64,000 bases of DNA, taken from contig NZ_QJQX01000075.1 in NCBI RefSeq assembly GCF_013393185.1, forward strand, positions 1-64,000, read 5' to 3'. Below, in pieces: positions 8,393 through 16,389 of the stretch. The stretch comes from Sphingobium lactosutens. Its GTDB lineage: Bacteria > Pseudomonadota > Alphaproteobacteria > Sphingomonadales > Sphingomonadaceae. Within the stretch, counting starts at the first letter, position 1, and each line of letters starts with the position of its first letter. Below the pieces are notes generated by a model. That model was not told the origin of the DNA, ran no database searches, and was given only the letters and a program-made list of their open reading frames with translations. The translations under genes and the position numbers were made by a program.

Positions 8393-9466
8393 TTGACCGA
8401 CACACGCACCTCCCGCCGCCAGCGCAACGCACCCACCATCAACGACGTCGCCCGTCATGCCGGCGTCTCCCCCATGACGGTGTCGCGCGTCATCAATGGC
8501 GAGCAGGTGGTGAAGGCCGAAACCCGCGCCAAGGTGGAAACGTCGATCAAGGCGCTCAACTATTCGCCCAGCGCCGCCGCACGCAGCCTGGCGGGCGGGG
8601 AAGACACGCGGATCGGCCTGCTCTACAGCAACCCGTCCTCCTCCTACCTCAGCGAATTTCTGGTCGGCAGCCTCGATCAGGCGAGCCGCAGCGGCATCGA
8701 TCTGGTCGTGGAGAAATGGGACGAGCAGACATCGGTCCAGTCGGTGGTCGACCATCTGCTGCGCGGCCGGATCGACGGGGTGATCCTGCCGCCGCCGCTC
8801 TGCGACCTTGAGGAAATGGTGGAGGCGCTGGCCGCCGCCGACATTCCCGCCGTCGCGGTGGCGACCGGACGTCCGCCGTCCGATCTGTCCGCCGTCAGCA
8901 TCGACGACCGGCAGGCCGCCTATGAAATGACCCGGCACCTGATCGGGCTGGGCCATGGGCGCATCGGATTCATCAAGGGCAACCCCAACCAGACCGCCAG
9001 CGTCAAGCGGTTCGAGGGCTATGTCGAAGCGTTGCAGGAAGCCGGCCTCAAGATCGAGGACGAGTTGATCGCGCAGGGCTTTTTCACCTACCGCTCAGGA
9101 CTGGACGCGGCCGAGCATATATTGTCGCTGATCGATCCGCCGACCGCGGTCTTCGCCAGCAATGACGACATGGCCGCCGCCACCGTGGCGATCGCCCATC
9201 GCAACGGGCTGGACGTGCCGGGCGACCTCACCGTCTGCGGCTTCGACGACAGTTCGCTGGCGACGACGATCTGGCCGGAACTGACCACGATCCGCCAGCC
9301 GATCAGCGACATGTCGCGCGCGGCGGTGGAGGTGCTGGTGCGGCGATTGAAGGGCCGCAGGGGGCAGAAGGTGGAAGGCGCCGAGCATCTGGTGCTCGAC
9401 CATGCGCTGATCCGGCGGCAGTCGGATGCCGCGCCGCGGATGCGACCAAGGATGGGTGGGCGTTAA
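8393..9466 (+). CDS. LacI/GalR-family transcriptional repressor, probable regulator of xylan/xylose genes
   Basis: DNA-binding repressor of 357 residues. The helix-turn-helix is at about residues 14-36 (TINDVARHAGVSPMTVSRVI), followed by a hinge helix (SPSAAARSLAGG) and a periplasmic-binding-protein-like effector domain with the usual SVDRQAAYEMTRHLI-type and FASNDDMAAATV motifs. It starts with TTG at 8393 after CCAGGAGAAGGG. It follows the GH67 gene by 72 bp on the same strand. Three LacI-like operators in the window, at the GH3/GH67 gap, before this gene, and at xylX, make it the best candidate for the locus repressor, with xylose or a xylo-oligosaccharide as inducer (inferred). Confidence 0.88.
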   Translation: MTDTRTSRRQRNAPTINDVARHAGVSPMTVSRVINGEQVVKAETRAKVETSIKALNYSPSAAARSLAGGEDTRIGLLYSNPSSSYLSEFLVGSLDQASRSGIDLVVEKWDEQTSVQSVVDHLLRGRIDGVILPPPLCDLEEMVEALAAADIPAVAVATGRPPSDLSAVSIDDRQAAYEMTRHLIGLGHGRIGFIKGNPNQTASVKRFEGYVEALQEAGLKIEDELIAQGFFTYRSGLDAAEHILSLIDPPTAVFASNDDMAAATVAIAHRNGLDVPGDLTVCGFDDSSLATTIWPELTTIRQPISDMSRAAVEVLVRRLKGRRGQKVEGAEHLVLDHALIRRQSDAAPRMRPRMGGR

Positions 9467-9474
9467 AGATACAC

Positions 9475-9568
9475 CCGTTCGTTTCGAGCATGTCGAGAAA
9501 CGTTTCTCGACGTAGTTTATCCTGAGCGACTGCCGCAGGCAGGCAGTCGAAGGGCTCGAAACGAACGG
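9475..9568. repeat. cloverleaf-like compound inverted repeat (largest family member)
   Basis: Outer arms CCGTTCGTTTCGAGC (9475-9489) and its perfect reverse complement (9554-9568) enclose a perfect 20-bp palindrome, GTCGAGAAACGTTTCTCGAC (9492-9511), and a second hairpin, CGACTGCC-N7-GGCAGTCG (9528-9550). It lies between the convergent ends of the LacI gene and purB and may terminate both. Related copies are at 33653, 40378 and 47286. Confidence 0.8.
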
Positions 9569-9576
9569 CGGTTGGC

Positions 9577-10893
9577 TTACGCCTCGCCGAAGACCCGCTG
9601 GAAGATCGTGTCGACCTGGCGGAAATGATAATCGAGGTTGAACTTGTCCTCGATCTCCTGCGCGGTCAGCGCCTTGGCGACATCCTCGTCGGCCTTGAGC
9701 AGTTCGAGCAGCGACAGCTGGCCGTCCGATTCCCACACCTTCATGGCGTTACGCTGGACGTAGCGATAGCTGTCCTCGCGGCTCACGCCCGCCTGGGTCA
9801 GGGCCAACAGCACGCGCTGCGAATGGACGAGGCCGCCCATCTTGTCGAGATTCTTCATCATCCGCTCGGGGTAAATGAGCAGCTTGTCGATCACGCCGGT
9901 CAGGCGCGCCAGTGCGAAGTCGAGGGTGATGGTCGCGTCAGGGCCGAAGAAGCGCTCGACCGACGAATGGCTGATGTCGCGCTCGTGCCACAGGGCGACA
10001 TTTTCCAGCGCCGGAACCACGGCGGCGCGCACCACGCGGGCAAGGCCGGTGAGATTCTCGGTCAGCACCGGGTTACGCTTGTGCGGCATAGCCGACGAAC
10101 CCTTCTGGCCGGGCGAGAAATATTCCTCGGCTTCCAGGACTTCGGTGCGCTGGAGGTGACGGACCTCGACGGCGAGGCGCTCGATGGACGAAGCGATGAC
10201 ACCCAGCGTCGCGAAGAACATCGCGTGCCGATCGCGCGGGATGACCTGCGTCGACACCGGCTCGATCGCCAGGCCCAGCTTTTCGGCGACATGCTCCTCG
10301 ACGCGCGGATCAATATTGGCGAAGGTGCCGACCGCGCCGGAAATGGCGCAGGTGGCGACTTCTTCGCGCGCCGCGATCAGGCGGGTCTTGCAGCGACTGA
10401 ACTCGGCATAGGCTTCGGCCATCTTGAGGCCGAACGTCACCGGCTCGGCATGGATGCCGTGGCTGCGGCCGATGGTCGGGGTCAGCTTATGCTCGAACGC
10501 GCGGCGCTTGATGACCTCCAGCAGCTTGTCGAGATCCTCGATCAGGATGTCGGCGGCGCGGGCCAGCTGCACGGCAAGGCAGGTGTCCAGAACGTCGGAG
10601 CTGGTCATGCCCTGGTGCATGAAGCGCGCTTCGTCGCCGACCTGTTCGGCCACCCAGGTCAGGAAGGCGATGACGTCATGCTTGGTGACGGCCTCGATCG
10701 CGTCGATCGCGGGCACGTCGATGGCCGGGTTGGTCGCCCACCAGTCCCACAGCGCCTTGGCGGCGGACGGCGGGACGACGCCCAGTTCGCCCAGCTTTTC
10801 TGTCGCATGCGCTTCGATCTCGAACCAGATCCTGAACCGGGCTTCCGGTTCCCAGAGGGCGGTCATTTGCGGGCGGGCGTAGCGGGGGACCAT
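9577..10893 (-). CDS. purB: adenylosuccinate lyase
   Basis: Catalyses two fumarate-releasing steps of purine synthesis, splitting SAICAR and adenylosuccinate. At 438 residues it has normal length for the bacterial short form. The fumarase/aspartase superfamily signature is seen in GQKGSSAMPHKRNP, with the serine loop just before the conserved MPHKRNP, and an earlier TSSDVLDT and RSHGIHAEPVTFG supply the substrate-binding and catalytic His residues. It starts at ATG 10893 (MVPRYARPQM) and lies convergent to the LacI-type gene. It is a housekeeping gene set inside the sugar locus, with no link to xylan use. Confidence 0.96.
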   Translation of the reverse strand: MVPRYARPQMTALWEPEARFRIWFEIEAHATEKLGELGVVPPSAAKALWDWWATNPAIDVPAIDAIEAVTKHDVIAFLTWVAEQVGDEARFMHQGMTSSDVLDTCLAVQLARAADILIEDLDKLLEVIKRRAFEHKLTPTIGRSHGIHAEPVTFGLKMAEAYAEFSRCKTRLIAAREEVATCAISGAVGTFANIDPRVEEHVAEKLGLAIEPVSTQVIPRDRHAMFFATLGVIASSIERLAVEVRHLQRTEVLEAEEYFSPGQKGSSAMPHKRNPVLTENLTGLARVVRAAVVPALENVALWHERDISHSSVERFFGPDATITLDFALARLTGVIDKLLIYPERMMKNLDKMGGLVHSQRVLLALTQAGVSREDSYRYVQRNAMKVWESDGQLSLLELLKADEDVAKALTAQEIEDKFNLDYHFRQVDTIFQRVFGEA

Positions 10894-11190
10894 GGGCGAA
10901 TCCTGAGGCTGGAGGGTGGATATTGCCGCGCCGCCTAGCAGCCCCGGCCCGACCTAGCAAATGCCGGGCAAATGCTGGCCAAATGCTGGCGCCGCACGCG
11001 CCCTCCGCAGCCCATCTCGCAGTTGCGATAAGGGCAAAAAGATGAAGCGAGGCATTTCGCAAGACGAATGACGCAAGATGAACGGATATTCAGGAACAAT
11101 AACGGGGATTCAACTATTATCTTTTCACGAATTCATGAGTCGCGGGGTATGATGTGCTTGCCCCGCACGGTCGTATAACAGGAGATCGCA
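10894..11190. other. intergenic region between purB and the EF-hand gene
   Basis: About 300 bp between divergent genes. It holds three tandem 11-bp repeats (10957-10989) on the purB side and, on the other side, a GCGGGG...CCCCGC hairpin (11142-11147 with 11161-11166) in what is probably the leader of the EF-hand gene. The segment 11040-11140 is clearly lower in GC than its surroundings. I see no coding sequence in it. Confidence 0.6.
10957..10989. repeat. three tandem 11-bp repeats upstream of purB
   Basis: GCAAATGCCGG, GCAAATGCTGG and CCAAATGCTGG follow each other without gaps. The period is close to one helical turn. The array is about 65-95 bp upstream of the purB start and may be a protein-binding array or simple slippage. 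Confidence 0.6.
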
Positions 11191-11643
11191 ATGATCCGCT
11201 CGCTTTTGTTCACCACGGCACTGGCTATCGCCGCGCCTGCCATGGCGCAGCAAGCCACAAGCCCCGATTCGCCCGCCATTCCGCAATCGTCGCAGCCAGC
11301 GGCGCCGGCCGCTCCGGCCCAGCCCCAGACAGCCCAGCCGCAGACAGCGACCCCCGCTCAGCCGTCGGCGCCGGCCAATCCCGCGAACACGGTGGCGTCG
11401 ATCGTCGACAGCGAATTTCCCGCCTATGACGCCAATGGCGACGGCCAACTCGATAAGGCGGAATTTTCCCGGTGGATGCTGGCGCTCAAGGATCAGGAGA
11501 TGAAGGCGACCGGCAAGACTTTGCCTGCCGATCAGGTCACGGCCTGGGCCGATGGCGCCTTTAGCAGCGCGGACTCGGACAAGAGCACCAGCATCAGCAA
11601 GCCTGAACTGATCAGCTATCTGAGCGGTGGCGCAGCCGGATAA
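11191..11643 (+). CDS. exported EF-hand domain protein
   Basis: 150 residues. An N-terminal Sec signal (IRSLLFTTALAIAAPAMA, cleavage after AMA) leads into a Pro/Ala/Gln-rich linker to about residue 65. Two EF-hand calcium loops follow: DANGDGQLDKAEF near residue 78 and DSDKSTSISKPEL near residue 129. A GGAG ribosome site precedes the ATG. Such small periplasmic EF-hand proteins are common in sphingomonads and have no defined role; calcium binding or signalling is inferred from the loops. It is monocistronic, ending in a strong intrinsic terminator. Confidence 0.85.
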   Translation: MIRSLLFTTALAIAAPAMAQQATSPDSPAIPQSSQPAAPAAPAQPQTAQPQTATPAQPSAPANPANTVASIVDSEFPAYDANGDGQLDKAEFSRWMLALKDQEMKATGKTLPADQVTAWADGAFSSADSDKSTSISKPELISYLSGGAAG

Positions 11644-11703
11644 GATTTTACCTTCCCCGCCTGTCACGAAGGGCGGAAAAGAACCCGCAACGGGTCGCAT
11701 GAT

Positions 11704-11739
11704 GGGCGGTATGGAGCGAAGGCCATACCGCCCTTTTTT
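11704..11739 (+). terminator. intrinsic terminator of the EF-hand gene
   Basis: GGGCGGTATGG (11704-11714) pairs with CCATACCGCCC (11723-11733) around an 8-nt loop, and six T follow. Eleven uninterrupted pairs make it one of the clearest terminators in the window. Confidence 0.9.
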
Positions 11740-11793
11740 CGTCAATTAGTCAAACATGATGCCGGTCGATTGGCAACCTGAATGGGCGAGATT

Positions 11794-11985
11794 TTATCCC
11801 TTCTTGCGGGCGTAGAGCAGAGCCGCGACGATCGCGGCGGACCCGATCCCGACGGCGGTGCCCATCCATACGCCCTTGCCGGCGGACTTGCGCGCGGCGC
11901 TGGCCAGGTCGGTCTTGTCAGCGGCGGGGGTTGCGGGAGCGGCGGGGGCGCCGGTTGCCGGCGCGCTGTCTTCGGTCTTGCTCAT
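11794..11985 (-). CDS. small single-pass membrane protein, Ala/Pro-rich
   Basis: 63 residues. The first 30 are rich in Ala, Pro and Thr; one hydrophobic helix (GVWMGTAVGIGSAAIVAALLY) spans about residues 38-58 and is followed by a positively charged end, ARKKG. This suggests a single membrane span with a disordered N-terminus. I recognise no family beyond similarity in layout to small DUF883-like tail anchors. It lies alone between the EF-hand terminator and the xylX promoter, on the opposite strand. Confidence 0.6.
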   Translation of the reverse strand: MSKTEDSAPATGAPAAPATPAADKTDLASAARKSAGKGVWMGTAVGIGSAAIVAALLYARKKG

Positions 11986-12082
11986 GGTCCTTTCAGCTAT
12001 GCCCCAAAGCGGCCGCCCGGAAAAGACCGAACCCGCCCCTGCCCTACGACTTTCCGCCTAAGCGCCTTTTGCGCAACACCCC

Positions 12083-12121
12083 TTGACTCCGGCCCCGGTT
12101 CCATGTTGGTAGCGCTATCAA
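12083..12121 (+). promoter_or_regulatory. xylX operon promoter with LacI-type operator
   Basis: TTGGTAGCGCTATCAA (12106-12121) is a 16-bp dyad matching in 7 of 8 positions between halves, with an AGCGCT centre typical of LacI-family sites and like the Caulobacter xylose operator. A TTGACT -35-like hexamer (12083-12088) lies 17 bp upstream of it, so the operator covers the -10/start region, which suits repression by blocking polymerase. The ribosome site AGGAG follows at 12140. Confidence 0.65.
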
Positions 12122-12150
12122 TTAACGACCATTCGTTTTAGGAGTTGATG

Positions 12151-13281
12151 ATGCCGGGCGATATCTCCCTGCTCGATTGCCTGCCCGCCGACTGGCGCGA
12201 CGGCGCGTTTCTTGGCCGCGTACAGACCGCCGCCGGTCCCAGCCCGATCCTCGTCGTCGACGGCCAGGCCTATGACATGAGCCGCGTCGCGCCCACCGTC
12301 GCGCAACTGGTGGAAAAGCTGCCGCTTTCCGCCACCGCCGGCGAAGCGCTCGGCCCGCTTGAAACGCTCGGCCTGCCGCTGCTCAGCCCGGTCGACCTGC
12401 AATGCGTCAAGGCCTGCGGCGTGACCTTCGCCCTGTCGGCGCTGGAACGCGTGATCGAGGAGCGAGCGCGCGGCGACGCCAGCGCTGCTGCCGAGATTCG
12501 CGGCCGTCTGGAAGAACGGGTCGGCGGATCGATCCGCGCCGTCGTGCCGGGCACGCAGGAGGCCGCCGCGCTCAAGGCCGCGTTGATCGAGGACGGCCTC
12601 TGGTCGCAATATCTGGAAGTCGCGATTGGTCCCGACGCAGAGGTCTTCACCAAGTCGCCAGTCCTGTCGACCGTGGGTCTGGGCGCGGAGATCGGCATCC
12701 GGTCCGATTCCACCTGGAACAACCCGGAACCGGAAGTCGTGCTGGTGGTCAACGCCGCTGGGACCGCTATCGGCGCGACGCTGGGCAATGACGTCAACTT
12801 GCGCGATTTCGAGGGGCGATCGGCCCTGCTGCTGGGCAAGGCGAAGGACAATAATGCGTCCTGCTCGCTCGGCCCGCTCATCCGCCTGTTCGACAATGAT
12901 TTCACCATCGACGATGTCCGCAATGCCGAAGTCGGGCTGACCATCGACGGGCCGGAAGGCTATCGCCTCGAAGGCACAAGCAGCATGAACCAGATCAGCC
13001 GCGATCCGCTGGAGCTGGTGCGCCAGACCCTGTCGGAACATCAATATCCCGATGGCTTCACCCTGTTCCTCGGCACGCTGTTCGCCCCGGTGCAGGATCG
13101 TGACGAGCCGGGCCGCGGCTTCACTCACAAGATCGGCGACGTTGTCGCCATCTCGACCCCGCGCCTCGGCAAGCTGGTCAACACGGTCGTGACGTCGAAG
13201 GACGCCGCGCCCTGGACCTTCGGCCTGACCGCCCTGTTCACCAATCTGGCCGCACGCGGCCTGCTGAAAGAAACCGCATGA
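12151..13281 (+). CDS. xylX: 2-keto-3-deoxy-D-xylonate dehydratase (XylX-like, fumarylacetoacetate hydrolase family)
   Basis: Converts 2-keto-3-deoxypentonate to alpha-ketoglutarate semialdehyde in the Weimberg pathway. 376 residues, close to Caulobacter XylX. The C-terminal half has the FAH-family metal-binding region (EIGIRSDSTWNNPEPEVVLV, then GNDVNLRDFEGRS and LGKAKDNNASCSLGP), with the Glu and Asp ligands expected of the family. Possible starts are TTG 12145, ATG 12148 and ATG 12151; AGGAG at 12140-12144 best suits 12151. It is first in an operon with xylB, whose ATG overlaps its stop. An L-arabonate substrate is possible, but the XylB partner favours xylose. Confidence 0.85.
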   Translation: MPGDISLLDCLPADWRDGAFLGRVQTAAGPSPILVVDGQAYDMSRVAPTVAQLVEKLPLSATAGEALGPLETLGLPLLSPVDLQCVKACGVTFALSALERVIEERARGDASAAAEIRGRLEERVGGSIRAVVPGTQEAAALKAALIEDGLWSQYLEVAIGPDAEVFTKSPVLSTVGLGAEIGIRSDSTWNNPEPEVVLVVNAAGTAIGATLGNDVNLRDFEGRSALLLGKAKDNNASCSLGPLIRLFDNDFTIDDVRNAEVGLTIDGPEGYRLEGTSSMNQISRDPLELVRQTLSEHQYPDGFTLFLGTLFAPVQDRDEPGRGFTHKIGDVVAISTPRLGKLVNTVVTSKDAAPWTFGLTALFTNLAARGLLKETA

Positions 13282-14036
13282 GCCGTGCCATCTACCCCAG
13301 CCTGAAGGGCAAGCGGGTCTTCATTTCCGGCGGCGGCAGCGGCATCGGCGAAGGACTGGTCGAGGCGTTCGTCGGCCAGGGCGCGCATGTCGCCTTCTGC
13401 GATATCGCGGTGGCGGAGAGCGAGGCGCTGGTCGCCCGCCTTTCGGGCGCGGCTTTCACGCCGATCTTCCATGCCGTCGATCTGCGCGACATCGAAGCCG
13501 TGCAGGCGATGATGGCGAAGGTGGAAGCAGAACTTGGGGGGATCGACGTCCTCATCAACAATGCCGCCAATGACGATCGCCACACGATCGAGGAAGTCAC
13601 GCCTGCCTATTGGGACGAGCGGATGGCGGTGAACCTGCGCCACCTCTTCTTCGCGGCGCAGGCGGCGGTGCCCGCCCTGAAGCGCGCGGGCGGCGGCGTG
13701 ATCCTGAACTTCGGGTCGATCAGCTGGCACCTCGCTCTGCCGGAACTGACGCTTTACCAGACCGCCAAGGCGGCGATCGAGGGGCTGACGCGCAGCCTTG
13801 CCCGCGACCTCGGCCGCGACAATATCCGCGTCAACACCATCATCCCCGGCAATGTGAAGACGCTGCGCCAGGAAAAATGGTACACGCCCGAAGGCGAGGC
13901 GGAGATCGTCGCGGCGCAGTGCCTGGACGGTCGCATCCTGCCGCAGGACGTCGCCGCGCTGGCGATGTTCCTGGCGTCGGACGATGCGCGCTACTGCACC
14001 GCCCATGACTATTTCATCGATGCCGGCTGGCGCTGA
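13278..14036 (+). CDS. xylB: NAD-dependent D-xylose dehydrogenase (XylB-like, SDR)
   Basis: Oxidises D-xylose to xylonolactone. 252 residues of classical short-chain dehydrogenase: the nucleotide motif GGGSGIG at 18-24, NNA near 95, and the catalytic Ser147, Tyr160 and Lys164. The N-terminus (SRAIYPSLKGKRVFISGGG) and the segment VKTLRQEKWYTPEGEAEIV are very close to what I recall of Caulobacter XylB, so the assignment is firm. It overlaps xylX by four bases and is followed after one base by xylC. Confidence 0.92.
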   Translation: MSRAIYPSLKGKRVFISGGGSGIGEGLVEAFVGQGAHVAFCDIAVAESEALVARLSGAAFTPIFHAVDLRDIEAVQAMMAKVEAELGGIDVLINNAANDDRHTIEEVTPAYWDERMAVNLRHLFFAAQAAVPALKRAGGGVILNFGSISWHLALPELTLYQTAKAAIEGLTRSLARDLGRDNIRVNTIIPGNVKTLRQEKWYTPEGEAEIVAAQCLDGRILPQDVAALAMFLASDDARYCTAHDYFIDAGWR

Positions 14037-14037
14037 G

Positions 14038-14940
14038 ATGCCCACCGACATGGCCGCCGCCGATCCGCAGAGCGTGCTGTCGGTCGGCGCGACGCTGGGC
14101 GAAGGGCCGGTCTGGGTGGCGCGCGATGCCGCCCTCTGGTTCGTCGATATCAAGGGGCATCGCATCCACCGCTACGACCCGGCGCTCGACGTCGGGCGCA
14201 GCTGGGCGGCGCCGGGGCAGGTCGGCTGGATCGTACCGACCGCCGACGGCCTGTTCGCGGTCGGGCTGCAATCGGGCGTGCATCGCTTCGACCCGGCCCT
14301 GGATCTGGCGGAAGGGGGCAGCTTTACGCTGATCCACGCGCCCGAAGCGCATCTGCCGGGCAACCGCCAGAATGACGCCTGCGTCGCGCCCGATGGCGCG
14401 CTCTGGTTCGGATCGATGGACGATGCCGAGGCAGCGGACAGCGGCTATTTCTACCGCTTTCATGATGGGCTTTGCGTTGAGACGGGCCTGCCGGCGGTGT
14501 CGATCACCAATGGTCCCGCCTTCTCTCCCGACGGCCGCATCCTCTACCACACCGACACGCTGGGCAAGCGTATCTGGCGCACCGACCTGATGGACGACGG
14601 ATCGGTCGGCAACACCATCCTGTTCGCCAAGATCGAGGACGGCGCGGGCTATCCCGACGGGCCGACGGTCGATGCCGAAGGATGCCTGTGGACCGGCCTG
14701 TTCGGCGGATGGGCAGTGCGCCGCTACGATCCGGCGGGCAAGCTGATGCGCGAAATCCGCTTCCCGGTGGCGAACATCACCAAGATCGCCTTTGGCGGCG
14801 AAGACCTGCGCACCGCCTATGCGACGACGGCGCGCAAGGGACTGGATATGACAGCGTTGACAGAACAGCCCCTGGCAGGCGATCTGTTCGCCTTCGATCC
14901 GGGTGTCGCCGGGCTGCCGGGTCATGTCGCAACGATATAA
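14038..14940 (+). CDS. xylC: xylonolactonase (SMP-30/gluconolactonase family)
   Basis: Hydrolyses xylono-1,5-lactone to xylonate. 300 residues of six-bladed propeller typical of the SMP-30/regucalcin family: GEGPVW near the start carries the metal-binding Glu, RQNDACVAPDGALWFGSM the middle-blade Asn/Asp, and YPDGPTVDAEGCLWTGL the catalytic Asp. The open frame extends to 13984 inside xylB, but ATG 14038, one base after the xylB stop, fits the family start (MPTDMAAADPQSVLSVG...). It acts between XylB and the xylonate dehydratase, which is not in the window. Confidence 0.88.
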   Translation: MPTDMAAADPQSVLSVGATLGEGPVWVARDAALWFVDIKGHRIHRYDPALDVGRSWAAPGQVGWIVPTADGLFAVGLQSGVHRFDPALDLAEGGSFTLIHAPEAHLPGNRQNDACVAPDGALWFGSMDDAEAADSGYFYRFHDGLCVETGLPAVSITNGPAFSPDGRILYHTDTLGKRIWRTDLMDDGSVGNTILFAKIEDGAGYPDGPTVDAEGCLWTGLFGGWAVRRYDPAGKLMREIRFPVANITKIAFGGEDLRTAYATTARKGLDMTALTEQPLAGDLFAFDPGVAGLPGHVATI

Positions 14941-14962
14941 GAGAGCTGGAAGGAATAAGAGT

Positions 14963-16375
14963 ATGACAGAGGGGAGCGCCGAGAGGGTCAATATGGCCTT
15001 CATCGCCGCGATCGTCGCCGTGGCGACGATCGGGGGCTTCATGTTCGGCTATGATTCGGGCGTCATCAACGGCACGCAGAAGGGGCTGGAAAGCGCCTTC
15101 GACCTCGGCAAGCTGGGCATCGGCATCAATGTCGGCGCGATCCTGGTCGGCTCCTCGATCGGTGCGTTCGGCGCGGGCCGCATGGCCGACATCATCGGCC
15201 GGCGCGGCGTGATGATGCTGGCCGCCATCCTGTTCCTCGTCAGCGCGCTGGTCGCCGGCGCCGCCGGTTCCTCCGCCATCTTCATCATCGCCCGCATCAT
15301 CGGCGGCCTGGGTGTCGGCGCAGCGAGCGTCATCTCCCCCGTCTATATCTCCGAAGTCACCCCCGCCGCAGTGCGCGGACGACTGTCGTCGGTGCAGCAG
15401 GTGATGATCATCTCCGGCCTGACCGGCGCGTTCGTCGCGAACTTCGTGCTGGCCCGCTATGCCGGCGGCTCCACCGCGCCGCTGTGGCTCGACTTCCCGG
15501 CCTGGCGCTGGATGTTCTGGCTGCAGGCGATCCCGGCCGCCATCTACTTCCTCGCCCTGCTCGTCATTCCCGAAAGCCCCCGCTATCTGGTCGCGCGTGG
15601 GCAGGAAGAGCGCGCCCATGAAGTGCTGACGCGCCTGTTCGGCGCAGAGGCCGCGACGCGCAAGGTCGCGGAAATCCGCGCCAGCCTGGCCGCCGACCAT
15701 CACCGCCCGAAGCTCAGCGACCTCATCAGCAAGACCACCGGCAAGGTGCGCCCGATCGTGTGGACCGGCATCGGCCTCGCCGTCTTCCAGCAGCTGGTCG
15801 GCATCAACGTCGTCTTCTATTATGGCGCGACCCTGTGGGAAGCCGTTGGCTTTTCCGAAGACAATGCGCTTCAGATCAACATCCTGTCGGGCGTGCTGTC
15901 GATCGGCGCGTGTCTCGGCACGATCATGCTGGTCGACAGGATCGGCCGCAAGCCGCTGCTGCTGATCGGATCGGCCGGCATGGCGGTGACGCTGGCGATC
16001 GTCGCCTATGCCTTCTCCACCGCCATCACCGGCGCGGATGGCGGCGTCGTCCTGCCCGGCCATAACGGCCTGATGGCGCTGATCGCGGCCAATCTCTACG
16101 TGATCTTCTTCAACCTCAGCTGGGGTCCGATCATGTGGGTCATGCTGGGCGAAATGTTCCCCAACCAGATCCGCGGATCGGGCCTTGCGGTCGCCGGCTT
16201 TGCCCAGTGGATCGCCAATGCGGCGATCTCGGTCAGTTTCCCGGCGCTCGCCGTGTCGCCGGGACTGGTCGTGACCTATGCGGGCTATGCGCTGTTCGCG
16301 TTCATCTCCTTCTTCTTCGTGCGCGCCATGGTTCATGAGACCAAGGGCCGCGAGCTTGAGGATATGGTCGGCTGA
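14963..16375 (+). CDS. MFS sugar porter, probable D-xylose:H+ symporter
   Basis: Twelve-helix inner-membrane transporter of 470 residues in the sugar porter family (XylE/GalP type). Visible signatures are FMFGYDSGVINGTQ in helix 1, GRMADIIGRRG in loop 2-3, PESPRYLV before the central loop, the sugar-binding FQQLVGINVVFYYG, DRIGRKPLL and WVMLGEMFPNQIRG. The start at 14963 has a GGAAGGA ribosome site; an ATG at 14903 would overlap xylC. The position directly after xylC makes xylose the likely substrate. Confidence 0.87.
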   Translation: MTEGSAERVNMAFIAAIVAVATIGGFMFGYDSGVINGTQKGLESAFDLGKLGIGINVGAILVGSSIGAFGAGRMADIIGRRGVMMLAAILFLVSALVAGAAGSSAIFIIARIIGGLGVGAASVISPVYISEVTPAAVRGRLSSVQQVMIISGLTGAFVANFVLARYAGGSTAPLWLDFPAWRWMFWLQAIPAAIYFLALLVIPESPRYLVARGQEERAHEVLTRLFGAEAATRKVAEIRASLAADHHRPKLSDLISKTTGKVRPIVWTGIGLAVFQQLVGINVVFYYGATLWEAVGFSEDNALQINILSGVLSIGACLGTIMLVDRIGRKPLLLIGSAGMAVTLAIVAYAFSTAITGADGGVVLPGHNGLMALIAANLYVIFFNLSWGPIMWVMLGEMFPNQIRGSGLAVAGFAQWIANAAISVSFPALAVSPGLVVTYAGYALFAFISFFFVRAMVHETKGRELEDMVG

Positions 16376-16389
16376 GCAAGGAGAATATC

